Shown here: positions 1-11,396 of the stretch, piece by piece
How the letters are laid out: every line of letters starts with the position of its first letter
Numbering within the stretch: the first letter of the stretch is position 1
Assembly (NCBI GenBank): GCA_037501455.1
Contig: CM074863.1
Span: 8,552,001-8,616,000, forward strand
Reading direction: 5' to 3'
Source: Lantana camara
Lineage: Eukaryota > Streptophyta > Magnoliopsida > Lamiales > Verbenaceae
Length of the DNA stretch: 64,000 bases
Program-made: the position numbers and the translations under genes
The notes under the pieces: model-generated
What the model was told of the DNA's origin: nothing
Database searches by the model: none
The model's input: the letters and a program-made list of their open reading frames with translations, nothing else

Positions 1-368
1 GGTGTCTCTAGGCGGAGGTAGTTTTGAACGACCCTTATAACGGTGAACACGGTCTCTTTGCTGAAATTCATGGCGATGGCGATTTTTTAAGTGGGCGTGG
101 GCGATGTGGCTCGAGGATGAGAAGCGAGGGGAGGCGGGTTGCTGCCTGGTGGAGGGTTGCCGCCGCGGCCTCCAACGGAGGTTTCTTACCTTATGCAATA
201 AAAAGCTTCAAAAACAAAATTAACCAAAAAAAAAAAAAAACTCTCTATTTTGTATAGCTGTTAATATTAACTTAGACTCATATCTTTATTTTTTTTGGTT
301 TGTACTCCATATCTTTGTTTATTTTTTGGTTGTTCCTTTCATCATTAAGAAAGATCCATTGTTTGCAG
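1..368. other. Unassigned leading stretch
   Basis: The first 200 bases are GC-rich and contain no convincing gene. A run of A at about 227-240 and T-rich sequence follow. The T-rich end (TTTGCAG at 362-368) reads as a 3' splice acceptor for the exon that starts at 369, so part of this stretch is probably intron. No first exon was recognised. Confidence 0.4.
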
Positions 369-1118
369 AATTGGACAATTAGGAGGAGGAATGTGGTCAA
401 AATCACTGTGGCAATGGGAGCCTTGGTCTTCATTACTGGTTGTGTTTTCTTTGCAACCGCCAGTATAACCCCAAAGATACCCCTAGGCCCAAGCTTGGCT
501 CTCTTCTTCATATGCATGTCATTGCATCTGATGTTGGTTGGGGAATCCTTTGGGGAGTTCTTTCCTATGTTATTCTGGGTTTAATAGGCACTGTACTTAG
601 TGCGGTTTGGTTTTGGATCCGTCAACTGCCCGTAGTTGCCCCATTTTTAAGAAGGTTCCTTTTTGTGTTGGGGGTAGCGATAGGGACGTATTACTCAGCA
701 GACTTTTCCGAGAAACATGATCCATATGCCGAGATGTTTTTGGGTTGTGTCATAGTGGCAGTTTCGGCTTTGATTGTAACAGCGGGTTTAGGATTTGGTA
801 GTGATCTCGGAGTAGCAGAAGCTTTGTTAGGAATTGCTATTCCTTTTGTTATTAAATCGAATCGTAACGCCAAGCTTCTTCTCCTCATATTTCCTGTGGT
901 CATGTTGCTGTGGCCCTTGGTTGATACGTATTTTATAAACGACGAAGAGGATGTGTGTGGTGTCTGGATTGACTATCTACATCTTAGGTAATGAATTAAT
1001 AATTATTATAAGTAATATTTTTCTTTTTGAAGTATTTATTATTATTATTATTTTTTTTTACAGGAATGTACTCCAGCGTCAGCAGGAACAGAATGATGAA
1101 GCAGCGGCAAATGCTTAA
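369..1118 (+). pseudogene. Multi-pass membrane protein gene, frameshifted
   Basis: Two exons are readable. Exon A runs from about 369 (after TTTGCAG) to 987. It is followed by a 76-bp intron (GT at 988, CAG ending at 1063) and exon B 1064-1118, which ends at a TAA (1116-1118) and supplies a glutamine/alanine-rich tail. The product has five or six hydrophobic segments (for example VAMGALVFITGCVFFATA, VSALIVTAGLGFG and LLLLIFPVVMLLWP), so it is probably a polytopic membrane protein. Near 460-475 the frame that carries the first membrane segment gives way to the frame that carries PKDTPRPKLG and everything after it, which implies a net one-base deletion. No ATG was found before exon A, so the 5' end is missing or lies outside the window. 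I do not recognise the family. It could be a decayed duplicate, or a working gene with an assembly error at the shift. Confidence 0.5.
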
Positions 1119-1138
1119 GAGAGCAAATAGCATGGATC

Positions 1139-1336
1139 ATATGAAAAGCTGAGTATTGCTGAGTAGGCCGATCATATGAAAAACTATCAAATCCTTTCCT
1201 TTTGTTTTCCTTTCAGATGATTGATGAAAAATATGAACCATATGAAAAGCCGAGTATTGCTGAGTAGGCTGATCATATGAAAAACTATCAAATCCTTCTG
1301 TTTTCCTTTCCTCTAGTTGATGAAGAGTATGAATCA
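1139..1336. repeat. Tandem duplication, about 100-bp unit, two copies
   Basis: Two near-identical units start ATATGAAAAGC at about 1139 and 1241. Each contains GAGTATTGCTGAGTAGG followed by GATCATATGAAAAACTATC. The copies differ by small indels. They lie directly downstream of the membrane-protein reading frame, in its possible 3' flank. Confidence 0.8.
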
Positions 1337-1456
1337 TTTGTTCTTCCTTTCCAATGATTAATGAATATTGTTGAGCAAATCCTTTGATGGATGAAGATTG
1401 CTGAATATGTTGATCTTATATGAAAAATTATCAAACGTTTTGTTCTGGTTTCGGAT

Positions 1457-1610
1457 GCTTGCTGAGTACAGTTATATGATTGCCTTTAAATAAGTTCATT
1501 TTCAATAGTTTGATGTTTGGTGGGACCCTTAAGGATGCTTGCTCTCTGTATGATTGGCTTTAAATAAGTTCATTCTTAGTACTTTGATGTTTGGTGGGAC
1601 TCTAAAAGTG
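1457..1610. repeat. Tandem duplication, about 80-bp unit
   Basis: Two copies share GCTTGCT, then TTTAAATAAGTTCATT and TTTGATGTTTGGTGGGAC, the second starting near 1538. This is a diverged local duplication with no coding content. Confidence 0.7.
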
Positions 1611-2950
1611 TGATGTCTTATTAGTTAGTAACCCTAAACCCTAAGAACCCCGAATCCATAATTAATCATGGTTAGGTTAGGTTGGCTAATTAGTTAATTA
1701 ATTAAAACAAAAGAAAACCCAGCAGAAGGGGCTAATAACGTCTCAAACTTTTACTTTTTCAAGTTTATCTTATTAGGGTTTAGGGTAGTAATTTAGTCGC
1801 GCTAAAATTCTAGATACTTAATGCTAGATTGCTTACTCTTTCACGTTTTAAAAAGCAGATAAGAAATCTTCGTAAACATTAGACCATAGTATGAGCAATG
1901 TGATGATAATCATATATACCACATGTTTGTGGTAATCGTAGTGATCCTCATGAAGGAGATCTCATATGCTTAATATGGTTAGTTTTAATTTCATGGTTAC
2001 ATATTATATATGTTATTCCAAGTCCGCATTCCGTGAGAAGTCTTATGAGTGTTATCAAGAACCATATTCAAAAGTCATTAGTCTTGTGAATGATCAATTT
2101 ATGGATGGAACAAAAAGAGCTCCTTAATTTCTCCTCCTTCAAATTGCATTACAAGCATTTGACGTTCTTCACTCTCCTCCAAATTGAGTTGCAAGTATTC
2201 GACGTTCTTCATGTTCTCAATGCCTCATGCTAATACCCGTCACCATTTATTTCATTTAATCTACTTCTATTTTATGTTCCAGGGGTAATAACAACAAATT
2301 GATTGCATTGAGAGTTGTATAAAAGAGTGATTGGAAGAGTATTTTCATCGAAAGCCCAACTCACTCTTCCTAATCCTTTATGGAGCATGTAAACAAGTTC
2401 AATTAGGAGCCCTAAATGAAGTGAAGAAGAACACACAATTATAAAGGTTGTTCCTTTCTTCCAAGAAATTTAATGCCTCAATTTCTCCAATTCTCACCAA
2501 CCATAAACAAAATGGAAACATGAATGCCATCCCTTGTTCATTGTTGACTAATAATGAAATTGAGAGTAATTATACTTCTGAAATTAAAAGATTACGCACA
2601 GTATCTCTTTTTGGCGAACAAGAGAACTCAAAGAGAGACCTATTGTCTAACATCTTAGCTGTAATAGTATCCATCCATATCTCGCCAAACCATCAACACC
2701 CTCATTGCCCGTGCCCGTGCGTGGGACCAATATGGTTAAGTCTCACCTCCCAGGGCATCTACTAGAATTTCCTGCAATCTTCAATAAGGTGCTCCAATGG
2801 GTGATCTGCAATATCCGTGCCCTTAATTGGGTTGACAATATCTGCAATATCCGCACCCTCATTACACAGAATATCTGAAAAGCTTACAACGAATCAAATT
2901 AAAAGATTACACAATAATATTTGAAAAGTTTAGATCGAATCAAAACAAGG
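1611..2950. other. Non-coding stretch, no recognised gene
   Basis: AT-rich sequence with short open frames only. The longest, at 2448-2765 on the plus strand (about 105 codons, no ATG at its 5' end), shows no recognisable domain, signal peptide or splice context. I see nothing else that can be supported. Confidence 0.5.
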
Positions 2951-3026
2951 AGAGCCAGTAAGCTATCGAATAGATTAAAAGATAGAGAGGCAGTGAGCTA
3001 TCGAATAGATTAAAAGATAGAGAGGC
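2951..3026. repeat. Short tandem duplication, about 38-bp unit
   Basis: The unit GTGAGCTATCGAATAGATT followed by AAAAGATAGAGAGGCA occurs twice in a row, the first copy with one change (GTAAGC). Confidence 0.85.
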
Positions 3027-3182
3027 ATGAATGCAATGCTTTTCATCTTCATCTTCTTTTCCTTACTCTTCCTTTCCATTTCCGTACTCTCATCCACGAA
3101 GTCTTAATTTTTCATCATCCACCTGTATTATCTTTATGATAGCAAATATCGGTGTGAAAGGAATATATTGTGATTGTCATCT

Positions 3183-4608
3183 TCACCATTCTATCCGTAT
3201 TTTCGTTTTCATTATAATAGATATAACCGGAGAAAAAAACAGAAATAGAAAAACCAAAATAAATGTACAGGTTGCTACGGTTGTCATCTTCACTCTAATT
3301 TCCCAACCATTGCTTTCCACTTCCGCACTCTTCCTTTCAATTTCCAAGTATCTATCCACAAATTCTTCCTTTTTCATCTTCCCCCTACATTTGTCCATAT
3401 ATATTAAGAATTATTTATTGCTTATTTTCTCCGTATGAAATTCACATGTGACACTTATTTTTCTAGTGTTCATTTCCGATTCCCTAATTTTCATTTCCGT
3501 TTCCAAGTACCTAAGGTATTTGTTCAAATACATTGAATTTTTTTATTTTTCATCTTCTCCCTGTCAAATTCCTGCTTCATACTTTCTTCCCTAATCTTCC
3601 TTCCAGTATCCAAGTATTTGCCCACAATCATTAAGAATTCTTCATTTGTCATTTCTATCTTCTCCTCCAACATTTCATCCTCTCCCTATCAGCTTCATCC
3701 CCTCTTCCAACTTTCTTCCACACTCTTCTTTTCCATTTCAAAGTATTTGTCGAAATACATTAAGAATTTTTCACTTTTCATCTTATCCCTATGAGCAATT
3801 TCTTCCCTACACTTCTTTTCACGTTTGATTTCACGTTTGAATGTGGCAGATAAGGCCTGGTATCCCCCTTTTAATAGTGTTTACTTCATTGTGGTTGGGG
3901 CCTTGTGGGAGCCCATTGGCCTTGTGGTGTCAGTTGGCTGCAGTAGGCTATGTAGCAACTCTCAAATGAGGTTGCTAATTAGCCCAATGTGGATGGGCAA
4001 AACTAAATTTGCCCTTACTTTATTGCTGAAAAAGATCCCAAAGATCATCCCTTCTCCACTTATGCCTAAATAAATGGATAAAATGGGAATTTCATAGCTA
4101 CACAAATGGACAAAGCAAATAAAAGTAAACAGCCGAACATTTTAGTCTCATTAACCAGTGGATTAGGCAGGCCCAAGTAAACACTGGGCTGTCTAATTAA
4201 ATCATAATCCATCCATTGATAACCCAAAACCAATGCCAAGCTATAAGGTCAAGTAAACTATTTCTTAATGTTTTCCACATGCTTACACAATCATGTAACT
4301 ATGTCAAGTAAAAAATAAGAAAAAAAAAATGAAAATAAGTAAGCCTCAATAATATATGAGTTTTGATGCAATGCACTAATTCTTTAATCAAATTTGAATG
4401 AGCAAGACGTTAAATTTCAAATTAGATGAAATATTAACAAACTTATGTATCATATCCAAGCAGACAAACTTACATACATACATACATAGGGTGAGAAATA
4501 GCCGGCGGCCCTTACCTGTGATCGACGGATGAATAGAAAACAGTTGTCTGGTGGGGGAGGTTAGTCCCTGCAAGCAAGAACGAAAAGGAAGAGGAGAAAG
4601 TAATATGA
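3183..4608 (-). pseudogene. Decayed copy of the coiled-coil/membrane protein gene at 39135-40258
   Basis: On the minus strand the last readable block (3183-3398) carries MDKCRGKMKKEEFVDRYLEI, then a hydrophobic tail TCTFILVFLFLFFSPVISII. This matches the C-terminus of the intact protein encoded at 39135-40082 (MDKCRGQMKNEDFIHRYLEI). Nucleotide similarity continues through the repeated AATTTCCAAGTAT-type segments to the shared 5' leader (GGGTGAGA, CCGGCGGC near 4490-4510) and stops at about 4608, where the other copy also stops matching. The start codon is lost (ATT in place of ATG), the frame is broken several times, and 3835-4262 is replaced by unrelated sequence. It abuts the 3' end of the next pseudogene. 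A neutral relic is the simplest reading. Confidence 0.75.
3835..4262. other. Unrelated insert inside the decayed coiled-coil gene copy
   Basis: Compared with the intact copy, about 180 bp (39773-39950) is replaced here by about 430 bp of unrelated sequence, including GGCCTTGTGGGAGCCCATTGG. No terminal inverted repeats or target duplication were found, so the origin is unknown. Confidence 0.45.
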
Positions 4609-4609
4609 T

Positions 4610-6272
4610 CGCCTATGAAAGTTTGATCCCTCAGTGATTTATAAAGGAGAAGCATCACTACTGCAACAGTGATCAGTGCTGATCTCCTACAAGAAGAAGA
4701 ATGGTCATCAATAATCATGAAATGTTAATAAATTTACAAAAAAGATAAGAAGAAAAGAAACAATCATGGCATAAAATCATACACTGCATTAACGACTCCG
4801 TGTATTTTGCTTGAGTTCTGATTAGTTTTCTGCTCCAGTGTATCAGCTGCCTTATTTAAGTCTAACATTTAATCTGTCAATATCAAGCACCACATCTGAT
4901 GGAAGGAACATTTGCGCCACACTAACCATTTTTGCCAGCAACAAATATTCGGTGACATTCAGTGTAGTCCAACTGATGAACAACGTAATTCTGAGTATCT
5001 AATGTTTCTCCATGAATTTTAATTTCACCAACCAAAAGAAGAATACATCCAATCCTGGTTTATAACACAATCTGTATTGAAAACCATTATATAAATGAAA
5101 GCTTAGAAGCAAAGGCGTGAGTTTCAGATCATTACGCTGCTGCAGCAGTGAACACAAGAAGGAGTATAAGAGATATACTCGAAGACCAGCTCGACTCTTT
5201 GCCTTTGAATTTTATTTTCCAACCACAGCAATAATACACCACGAGAGCCAAACCGACAAAAACAAACCATAAAATAGCAAGCATAAACGCTGGAGCGCCT
5301 GTAAATCCAACAGACTGTAAAATGAATAAAAACATGATAGTGAATTTATAATTTCAGGATCAGTCAAAAATGATGGACAAAGCTAGCTTACAGCCCAGTA
5401 ATGTTTGTTGGCAATATCCCATCCACCTCTGTATTTATAATTTCAGGATCAGGTCTTGTTGTCCTGTTTTGTGCCAATATAAGTGTGCTCACATCATTGG
5501 CAGGGGCAGGAGCATCTCCATTAGAACTCAGGATTTCATCCTTCCATGACCCCATATTTTCTGCTCCTACATATATGTATTCAAGACAGAATGAATCAAA
5601 TAAGATGCATAACAACAATATTTGATGCAGTAAACCACAAAAAAAAGAGAGATGAAGTCAATAAAGGCCAAAAAGTCCAAATAAATCAAGTCCAAATAAA
5701 TCAAGATAGTCTGCATAAAAGGATAATCTTTTTTTATCCAAAAGTTCACAGAAGAAAGTATCATTATTCATTTGGGATATAAAATCCTAAAATTATACGA
5801 CCCAATCAAATTAGAAGTCATTATAACACTAATTCTTCCGAATCCCGTTTCACGAAAACTCATTAAGCTTAATTTCTATAAATAACAAATTAACAAAAAA
5901 AAAAAAAGAAGAAACCGCATCTGCCAAGAAAAGCATGACCTATGCAGGATTAACTAGATTCCAGAATATAGAAGTAAATGCACATCAACTTATCAACAAG
6001 TTATCACTGAAAACGGATAGGATTACTACTCCAAGATTAAGAACAAAAATAGAGCATTATATCAAACAACTGCATAAAGCGCCACAAACATCCTTACACA
6101 AAGAACAACTGCATAAGACTGGATTATGATGAATATTCAAACGAATTAACTAAAACCAACCTAGAATGGACTTGAAAGGATCTCTGGGGTGGCTAAGAAC
6201 AAAGCTTGAGTTCAAGAAAATGGAAAGAGCTATAAAAGTAACAGCAAAACGCGACAAACCCCTGTTGTCCAT
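4610..6272 (-). pseudogene. Multi-exon plant transmembrane protein pseudogene (AT2G12400-like)
   Basis: Exon 1 (6272-6161) begins MDNRGLSRF and encodes a clear signal peptide ending near SSFVLSHP; its donor is G|GTTGGT. Exon 2 (5566-5392) encodes STLILAQNRTTRPDP and, in a different frame, KYRGGWDIANKHYWA, so one base has been lost between them. A 77-bp intron (5391-5315) leads to exon 3 (from 5314), SVGFTGAPAFMLAILWFVFV, a membrane segment. A stop follows VFTAAAA near 5132. Broken pieces continue upstream of that stop on the plus map: NVTEYLLLAKMVSVAQ and FLPSDVVLDIDRLN (4960-4865), then AADTLEQKTNQNS (about 4860-4770), then ALITVAVVMLLL (about 4690-4630), each in a shifted frame. The order and motifs recall the plant-specific multi-pass family that includes Arabidopsis AT2G12400, from memory. 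Only the N-terminal half is present. Intron retention means a DNA-level duplicate. Confidence 0.65.
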
Positions 6273-6429
6273 CTTCTTCGCAGCAACTAATCTCACTGCA
6301 GGAATCGCATACGAAGCCACTGCAGATGATGATTCAACTGCTCAGGAATCACATCATCCGCCGTTTCTAATTACAAACAAATTAAAGGGTTGTTCTTTTA
6401 CAGTTCCTTCTTTTCTTATAAAAAACTAG

Positions 6430-8090
6430 CCAAATCCCAGAAGAACTGCGCATATGCATACATCAGTATATATAGGAGGGTTCACATGGGGTGGCAATGG
6501 TGCGGACTAAAGAGGGCAGGTGTAAGCTGAGGACGATACAGTGAAGAAGAAAATATAGGCAGAGACTGCAGACTCCAGTTGCTTTTGGATTCTTGTCCTA
6601 CTCAAAATTATTTATTTGTTATTATTAATTAATTATTTGCTCTAAATTGATGAATTCAAAATTCTCTTTTTTTGGATATTTTGATTTATCACGTTAATAA
6701 TAAGATTTATTTACCACTTTTGCGTTAAAATAAACATGGGTTTTGCTTATTTTCACCATTTCCTCTTAATAAAAATGGAGTACTTTTAGAATTTTTTGTG
6801 TCTTTAATGAAAATTAAATACTTTTTTCTGTTTACTATAAACGTAGTAAGATAGAGAATATCATACAGAGGTAGTAATTGGTCCGTTTCGTAGTACAAAA
6901 GAGCATTAAATTTATTGGTGGCTTTTAGGATTTACTGCTTTATTTCTTGGTCCCCAACCTAGGAAAAGAAACGCTTTTTTATTCTCAATATTGGGGTACT
7001 TTTGTTATCTCAATATATTAACATTAATTAAAAATGTAACTGTTCCTCAACAACTCATATTTTTCTCGATCCAAATACACTTTTTACTTGGTTTCTCAGG
7101 AAAAATCTCTCAATTCAAATACACTTTTAACTTTTTTTTTATTTTCTTTTGATATTAAAAATTTTCAAATTAATCTTTTTCCTCTTTCTCCGGCTTTTTC
7201 CTCTTTTATTTTTCGATTCACTTTTTATTCTACTCAATTTAAAACTCTCATTTTCTAATCTTTTGATCGTGTCCAAATTACAAAGGTAATATTAACTTAT
7301 ATTTAATTTTAGTTTTTTTATGGTTTTATCATGAATAAATTATTTAGATAAAATTTATGATTAATTTGTTAATTGTAAACTAGTTCAAGAGAAATTAAGA
7401 ATACGTTAAAGATAAGTACGGGCGATCTTTGTTTAATTTAGGATAATTTAGTATGGACAGAGTTCTAGATTTTGTGTAAATATCATATTTTTATCTCTAT
7501 GAGATATGATAAAGCTAACTGGTTAATTTTTGATAATTTAGTATTGGTAGAGTTCTATATTTTGAGAAAATATCATATTTTTATCTCTATGAGAATATGA
7601 TAAAGATAACGGTAAATATAATGCGTTTAATTTTAGATAATTTAGTGTTGATATGAGTTAAGATTTCTTTATTTATTATTAAGATAATTGTGTTAATTTT
7701 AATTTTTATTATGGATAGATTATTTAGTCTATCAAAATAGTAATTTAAGTTTGTCTATGAAAATAACTGTGTTAATTTTAGTTTTTCTTTTATTATGGAT
7801 AAATTAGTTAGGTAGAAATTATATCTTAAATAGTAATTTTAGTTCTTTTTTTTTTTTATGAATAACATTTATAATTAATTTGTTAACTATAGTTATCTTT
7901 ATCACTATGACTATCAGAATAGGTTAAAAACAAATGCTCATGACAATTCATCTATTCTTGAAACTTTAACGGTTTAACCACAAAATAATAAATTAAAATT
8001 TTAAGTTATACTTATTTTGTTTATATATATCGAATAAAATAATATTTATTTAAAAAAATATAATATATATCTTTAATTTTCGCCTCCTTT
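6430..8090. other. AT-rich spacer without genes
   Basis: Very AT-rich and poor in open frames on both strands. Apart from the duplication at 7436-7625 I see no gene, RNA or complete mobile element here. Confidence 0.6.
7436..7625. repeat. Diverged tandem duplication, about 100-bp unit
   Basis: TAATTTAGTAT, then AGAGTTCTA, AATATCATATTTTTATCTCT and GATATGATAAAG, occurs twice, at about 7442 and 7535. A third weaker echo follows. Non-coding. Confidence 0.65.
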
Positions 8091-8094
8091 CCAT

Positions 8095-8115
8095 CAAATC
8101 CTGGCTCCGTCCCTG
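8095..8115 (-). mobile_element. Isolated hAT-type terminus
   Basis: On the minus strand CAGGGACGGAGCCAGGATTT is typical of the ends of plant hAT elements. No matching second end was found to its left, so this is an orphan end or an element with a decayed far terminus. Confidence 0.4.
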
Positions 8116-8142
8116 GTTTTATGCATTCAAGTGGAAAGGGAC

Positions 8143-9352
8143 TAGGGATGCGTTTCGAGCCGAGTCGAGTCGAGTTTGGCCTAAAAAATTTAGTTTGAGC
8201 TTGAGCTTGAAAATTATTTGCATGACTTGAGATTGAGCTTGAGCTTGTCGAGCTTATTTTTTGAGGGCTTGAGCTTGGCTTGCCCAAAATTCGAGCCGAG
8301 CCAAGAGATTTGTTGGATATTTTTAAATTCTCATTCAATAATACTATTAAACAATAACAAAGATATTAAGATATAAAATATATATAGTATATTAATATTT
8401 CTAAGTTTTTTCTATCATTATTAATAAATTATAATCATTAATATGGACTTGATATTTTAGATTGTGTACGAGTATTATTAATTATATTAGAATAAACTAT
8501 AAATTATATAATTACACAATAAAAATTATTAACTAATATTTTATCAAAATATATACTTATGTTAATATTTAGTTATTAAGGCATACGATATTTATTATTT
8601 TATTATATTAAATATTTGAGTGAATATTTTATGAATATATTTTTGTATTAATAATATTATATGGTCTAATGTGTCATTGTAAAATAATATATTATTAAGA
8701 CATATTATGATACAAAATTTACTAAGGATCATACATATACAATAGATAATATATAATATAGTAATTAATAAATTATGTTATATATCTTGTAATTATACCA
8801 AATAAATTATTAACTAATATTTTATTAAGATATATACTTATATAATTAATTATTTATTATAGTAGATTGAATCTATTTTTTATTAAATTATTTGTTTGGA
8901 TAAATATTATATATTATCATAGTAATATGTTAGTAGTATTGTATAGAATGATATATGTTGTAATTATTTGAATTGCGATATTATTAAATCATATTTATTA
9001 TCAAAATAAATAGATAAAAATATATAATATGTCATATATTTAGTATTACTAAATCATATAAATGTAAATTAATTTACTGCATATTTATTTATATGAATTA
9101 TTAAACATTATAATATATATAATACACATATCGATATATGTATATAATATAAATATATATATATATATATACTAGCTTGCGAGCCGACTTGCAAGCCTCG
9201 AGCCTCAAAGAAGTAGGCTTGAGCTTGGCTTGACACATAAGTCGATCTCTATTAAGCTTGACTTGAGCTTGATATCGTTCGAGTTCGAGTCAAGCCAGCT
9301 TGAGCTTGGCTTGTGCGGCTCACAAGCCAGCTCGGCTCAGAGCACACCCCTA
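8143..9352. mobile_element. Non-autonomous hAT-like element, 1210 bp
   Basis: The ends TAGGGATGC and GCACACCCCTA are inverted and flanked by a perfect 8-bp duplication AAAGGGAC (8135-8142 and 9353-9360). Subterminal regions on both sides are built of GAGCTTG/GCCGAGC motifs in inverted orientation (8150-8300 and 9175-9345). The interior is over 80% AT by eye with no open frame, so it cannot encode a transposase. The 8-bp duplication and TA-GGG end fit the hAT superfamily. It shares its terminal sequence type with the larger element at 46666-50216. Confidence 0.85.
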
Positions 9353-9360
9353 AAAGGGAC

Positions 9361-9789
9361 TGGGCAATTCGTATGAAGTCATGACATGCTAGCATCTTTC
9401 TAACTTAGTAAGGCACTCTTTTATTTCCTTTTCCTTCACTAAATATAGAAACACAATTTATTTTCCAAAGAGGCTTAACACAGAAATCACCTTGGAAAAT
9501 TCTTAACAGCAAGATCAATGTTTGTTACAACTGTTTAACCATAGATAAATGATCACTCAGTATTTTCAATACTGCTTACTCATAATTTTAGAACTTAAAA
9601 ATCTATAATGCTCAAGATAGCATCAAATGTAGAGATATGATGACCGAAAGCAAAAGCAATCACATAAGGTTTTGTCAAAATTTGCTATGGAAATATAGAC
9701 ACTAACTACGAACATTTTGCTCACAAACTAAAGAAAGCGACTTGATCCAGTACAGCCAAGACATCCATGGAAAATAAGAAGAAGAAGAC
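9361..9789. other. Probable intron remnant beside the QSOX exon
   Basis: On the minus strand this stretch follows the splice donor at the end of the QSOX-like exon and holds no open frame. It may be intron 1 of that gene. Nothing else was recognised. Confidence 0.35.
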
Positions 9790-9810
9790 AATAAAACAAG
9801 TACCCACCGG

Positions 9811-10817
9811 TGAACAAAATAGGTTGAATAGATTGAAAAATGGGTTAAAATGGTCCAAAACGGGTCAAACGAGTCCAAAATATGTTGAATAGATCGAAAA
9901 ACGGGTTAAAATAGTCCAAAACAGGTCAAACGAGTCCAAAATAGGTCGAACAAGTCGAAAAACGGGTGAAACGGGCTCAAAATGGGCCAAATAAGTCCAA
10001 AACAGGTCTAATAGGTCGACAAATGGATGAAACGGGTCCAAAATTGGTCAAACGAGTCCAAAATAGGTTGAATAGATCAAAAAAATGGGTTAAAATGGTC
10101 TAAAATGGGCCAAGTGAGTCCAAAATAAGTTGAACAAGTCGAAAAACGGGTGAATCAGGCTCAAAATGGTCCAAAACATGTCTAATAGGTCGACAAATGG
10201 ATGAAACGGGTCCAAAATTGGTTAAACGAGTCCAAAATAGGTCGAATAGATCGAAAAACGGGTTAGAATTGTCCAAAAAGGGTCAAACGAGTCCAAAATA
10301 GGTTGAACAAGTCGAAAAACGGGGTGAAACCGGCTTAAAACGGGACAAACGAGTCCAAAATATATTGAACAGGTTGAAAAATGGGTCAAACGAGTTAAAA
10401 ATCGTGTTCGTTTGTGAAAATACGTGTAAAATTATGTTAATGTGTAAATGTGTGTAAAAAATATGTTATTGTGTGAAAATATATGTAAAATTGTGTTAGT
10501 GTGTGTAAATGTGTGTTAGTGTTTGTAAAAAATGTGTAATTATGTTTAAAAAGTTTATGAATAAAAATATAATATTTAATTTATAGAGAGGGTAAAATAG
10601 TAATAAAACATTAAAATTAGATAATTAATCTTAAACCATTAAAGACCCAACTCAAATCCAATATTAACCCACCCTAACCCATGAAGGACCCAATATTTTC
10701 CTAACCCATTATTAACTCAACCCAAACCAATCCAATTTAAATTTTACCAAAATCACCCAACCCAATCTACCTATAATGGGTTGGACCCATTGGGTTCAAC
10801 CCATTTTGCCACCCCTA
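9811..10817. mobile_element. Insertion in the QSOX exon, hAT-like end
   Basis: The right end reads, on the minus strand, TAGGGGTGGCAAAATGGG, a TAGGGG-type terminus like other hAT-like ends in this window. The left end contains CAAAATAGGTTGAA, an inverted, worn match to CAAAATGGGTTGAA of the right end. Flanks repeat CCCACCGG / CCCACCAG (8 bp, one mismatch) within a longer similar stretch (ACCCACC-GTGAACAAA). The inside is mostly the 60-bp minisatellite, then GTGTGTAAAAT-type simple sequence and a CCCAACCC-rich segment. No coding capacity. Confidence 0.55.
9822..10400. repeat. About 60-bp minisatellite, roughly ten diverged units
   Basis: Each unit follows the plan GGTTGAATAGATCGAAAAAC, GGGTTAAAATGGTCCAAAA, GGGTCAAACGAGTCCAAAATA. 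Some units carry GTCTAATAGGTCGAC variants, giving a higher-order alternation. The units resemble the GGGTT(C/G)AACCCAATGGG sequence near the right end of the host element, suggesting they arose by amplification of subterminal sequence. Confidence 0.8.
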
Positions 10818-11034
10818 CCCACCAGTGAACAAAGAATTCAACAATGGCATAAGCAGCGGGAGTCCCCTTAAGCACAGATTCAAAATTTGTCGCATTTAAT
10901 TCCACTTTTTCAGCTCTATCGTTGTCAATTGATCTCAGAAGCCAACGAGATCCAGCCGCAAACGGAGTTAAAACCGAAACCACTGACAGCGATGTGGCTT
11001 TCCTGCTACCGAAAAACAGCGTAACAACTAACAA

Positions 11035-11387
11035 GTAACAAAGTGACAGTGGTTCATTGATCCTCTAAAAAAACAAAGTGACAATGGTTGCAGATAGACA
11101 TGGAATTTTGCGGAGACGTACACAGAAGCGGAAACGTAAATCTCGCAGGGGAGGATCACGGTGCCATTTTATGTATTGATCTTCCCTGTTAGGCGACGGC
11201 GAACGGGAAGGGTCGGCACTACAACGGCTTTGAAATTTAGAACCTCATAGGCCATAGCTCCCTCCGCTACATAGTTACTGCACCCAAGTTCGTTTCTGTG
11301 ATTTTGTTGTACTCTGGTCAGTTATGGTTGACCCTTAGACAAAAAGGATTCTTCAAATCCAATAATAATTATATTAATCTGTACAAA
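11035..11387. other. Upstream flank of the QSOX fragment
   Basis: Probably former promoter/leader sequence of the QSOX-like exon (minus strand). No distinct motif or gene was recognised. Confidence 0.4.
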
Positions 11388-11396
11388 TTAAATTAT

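Larger units (their letters stand above)
9790..11034 (-). pseudogene. QSOX (quiescin sulfhydryl oxidase) first-exon pseudogene
   Basis: Minus-strand codons from 11034 give a hydrophobic leader (VTLFFG, LSVVSVLTPFAAGS), then LLRSIDNDRAEKVELNATNF, ESVLKGTPAAYAIVEFFVHW. This matches the N-terminus of plant QSOX: signal peptide, LLRSID, and the first thioredoxin-fold strand just before the catalytic CxxC. QSOX enzymes form disulfides in the secretory pathway. The CxxC is absent because the exon is interrupted right after FFVHW by the insertion at 9811-10817. On the far side of the insertion the sequence resumes with the same FVH-W coding bases and a donor-like GGTACTTG. No later exon was found, so the gene is a fragment. 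Identity rests on motif recall; the reading of one interrupted exon is well supported by the duplicated flanks. Confidence 0.75.
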
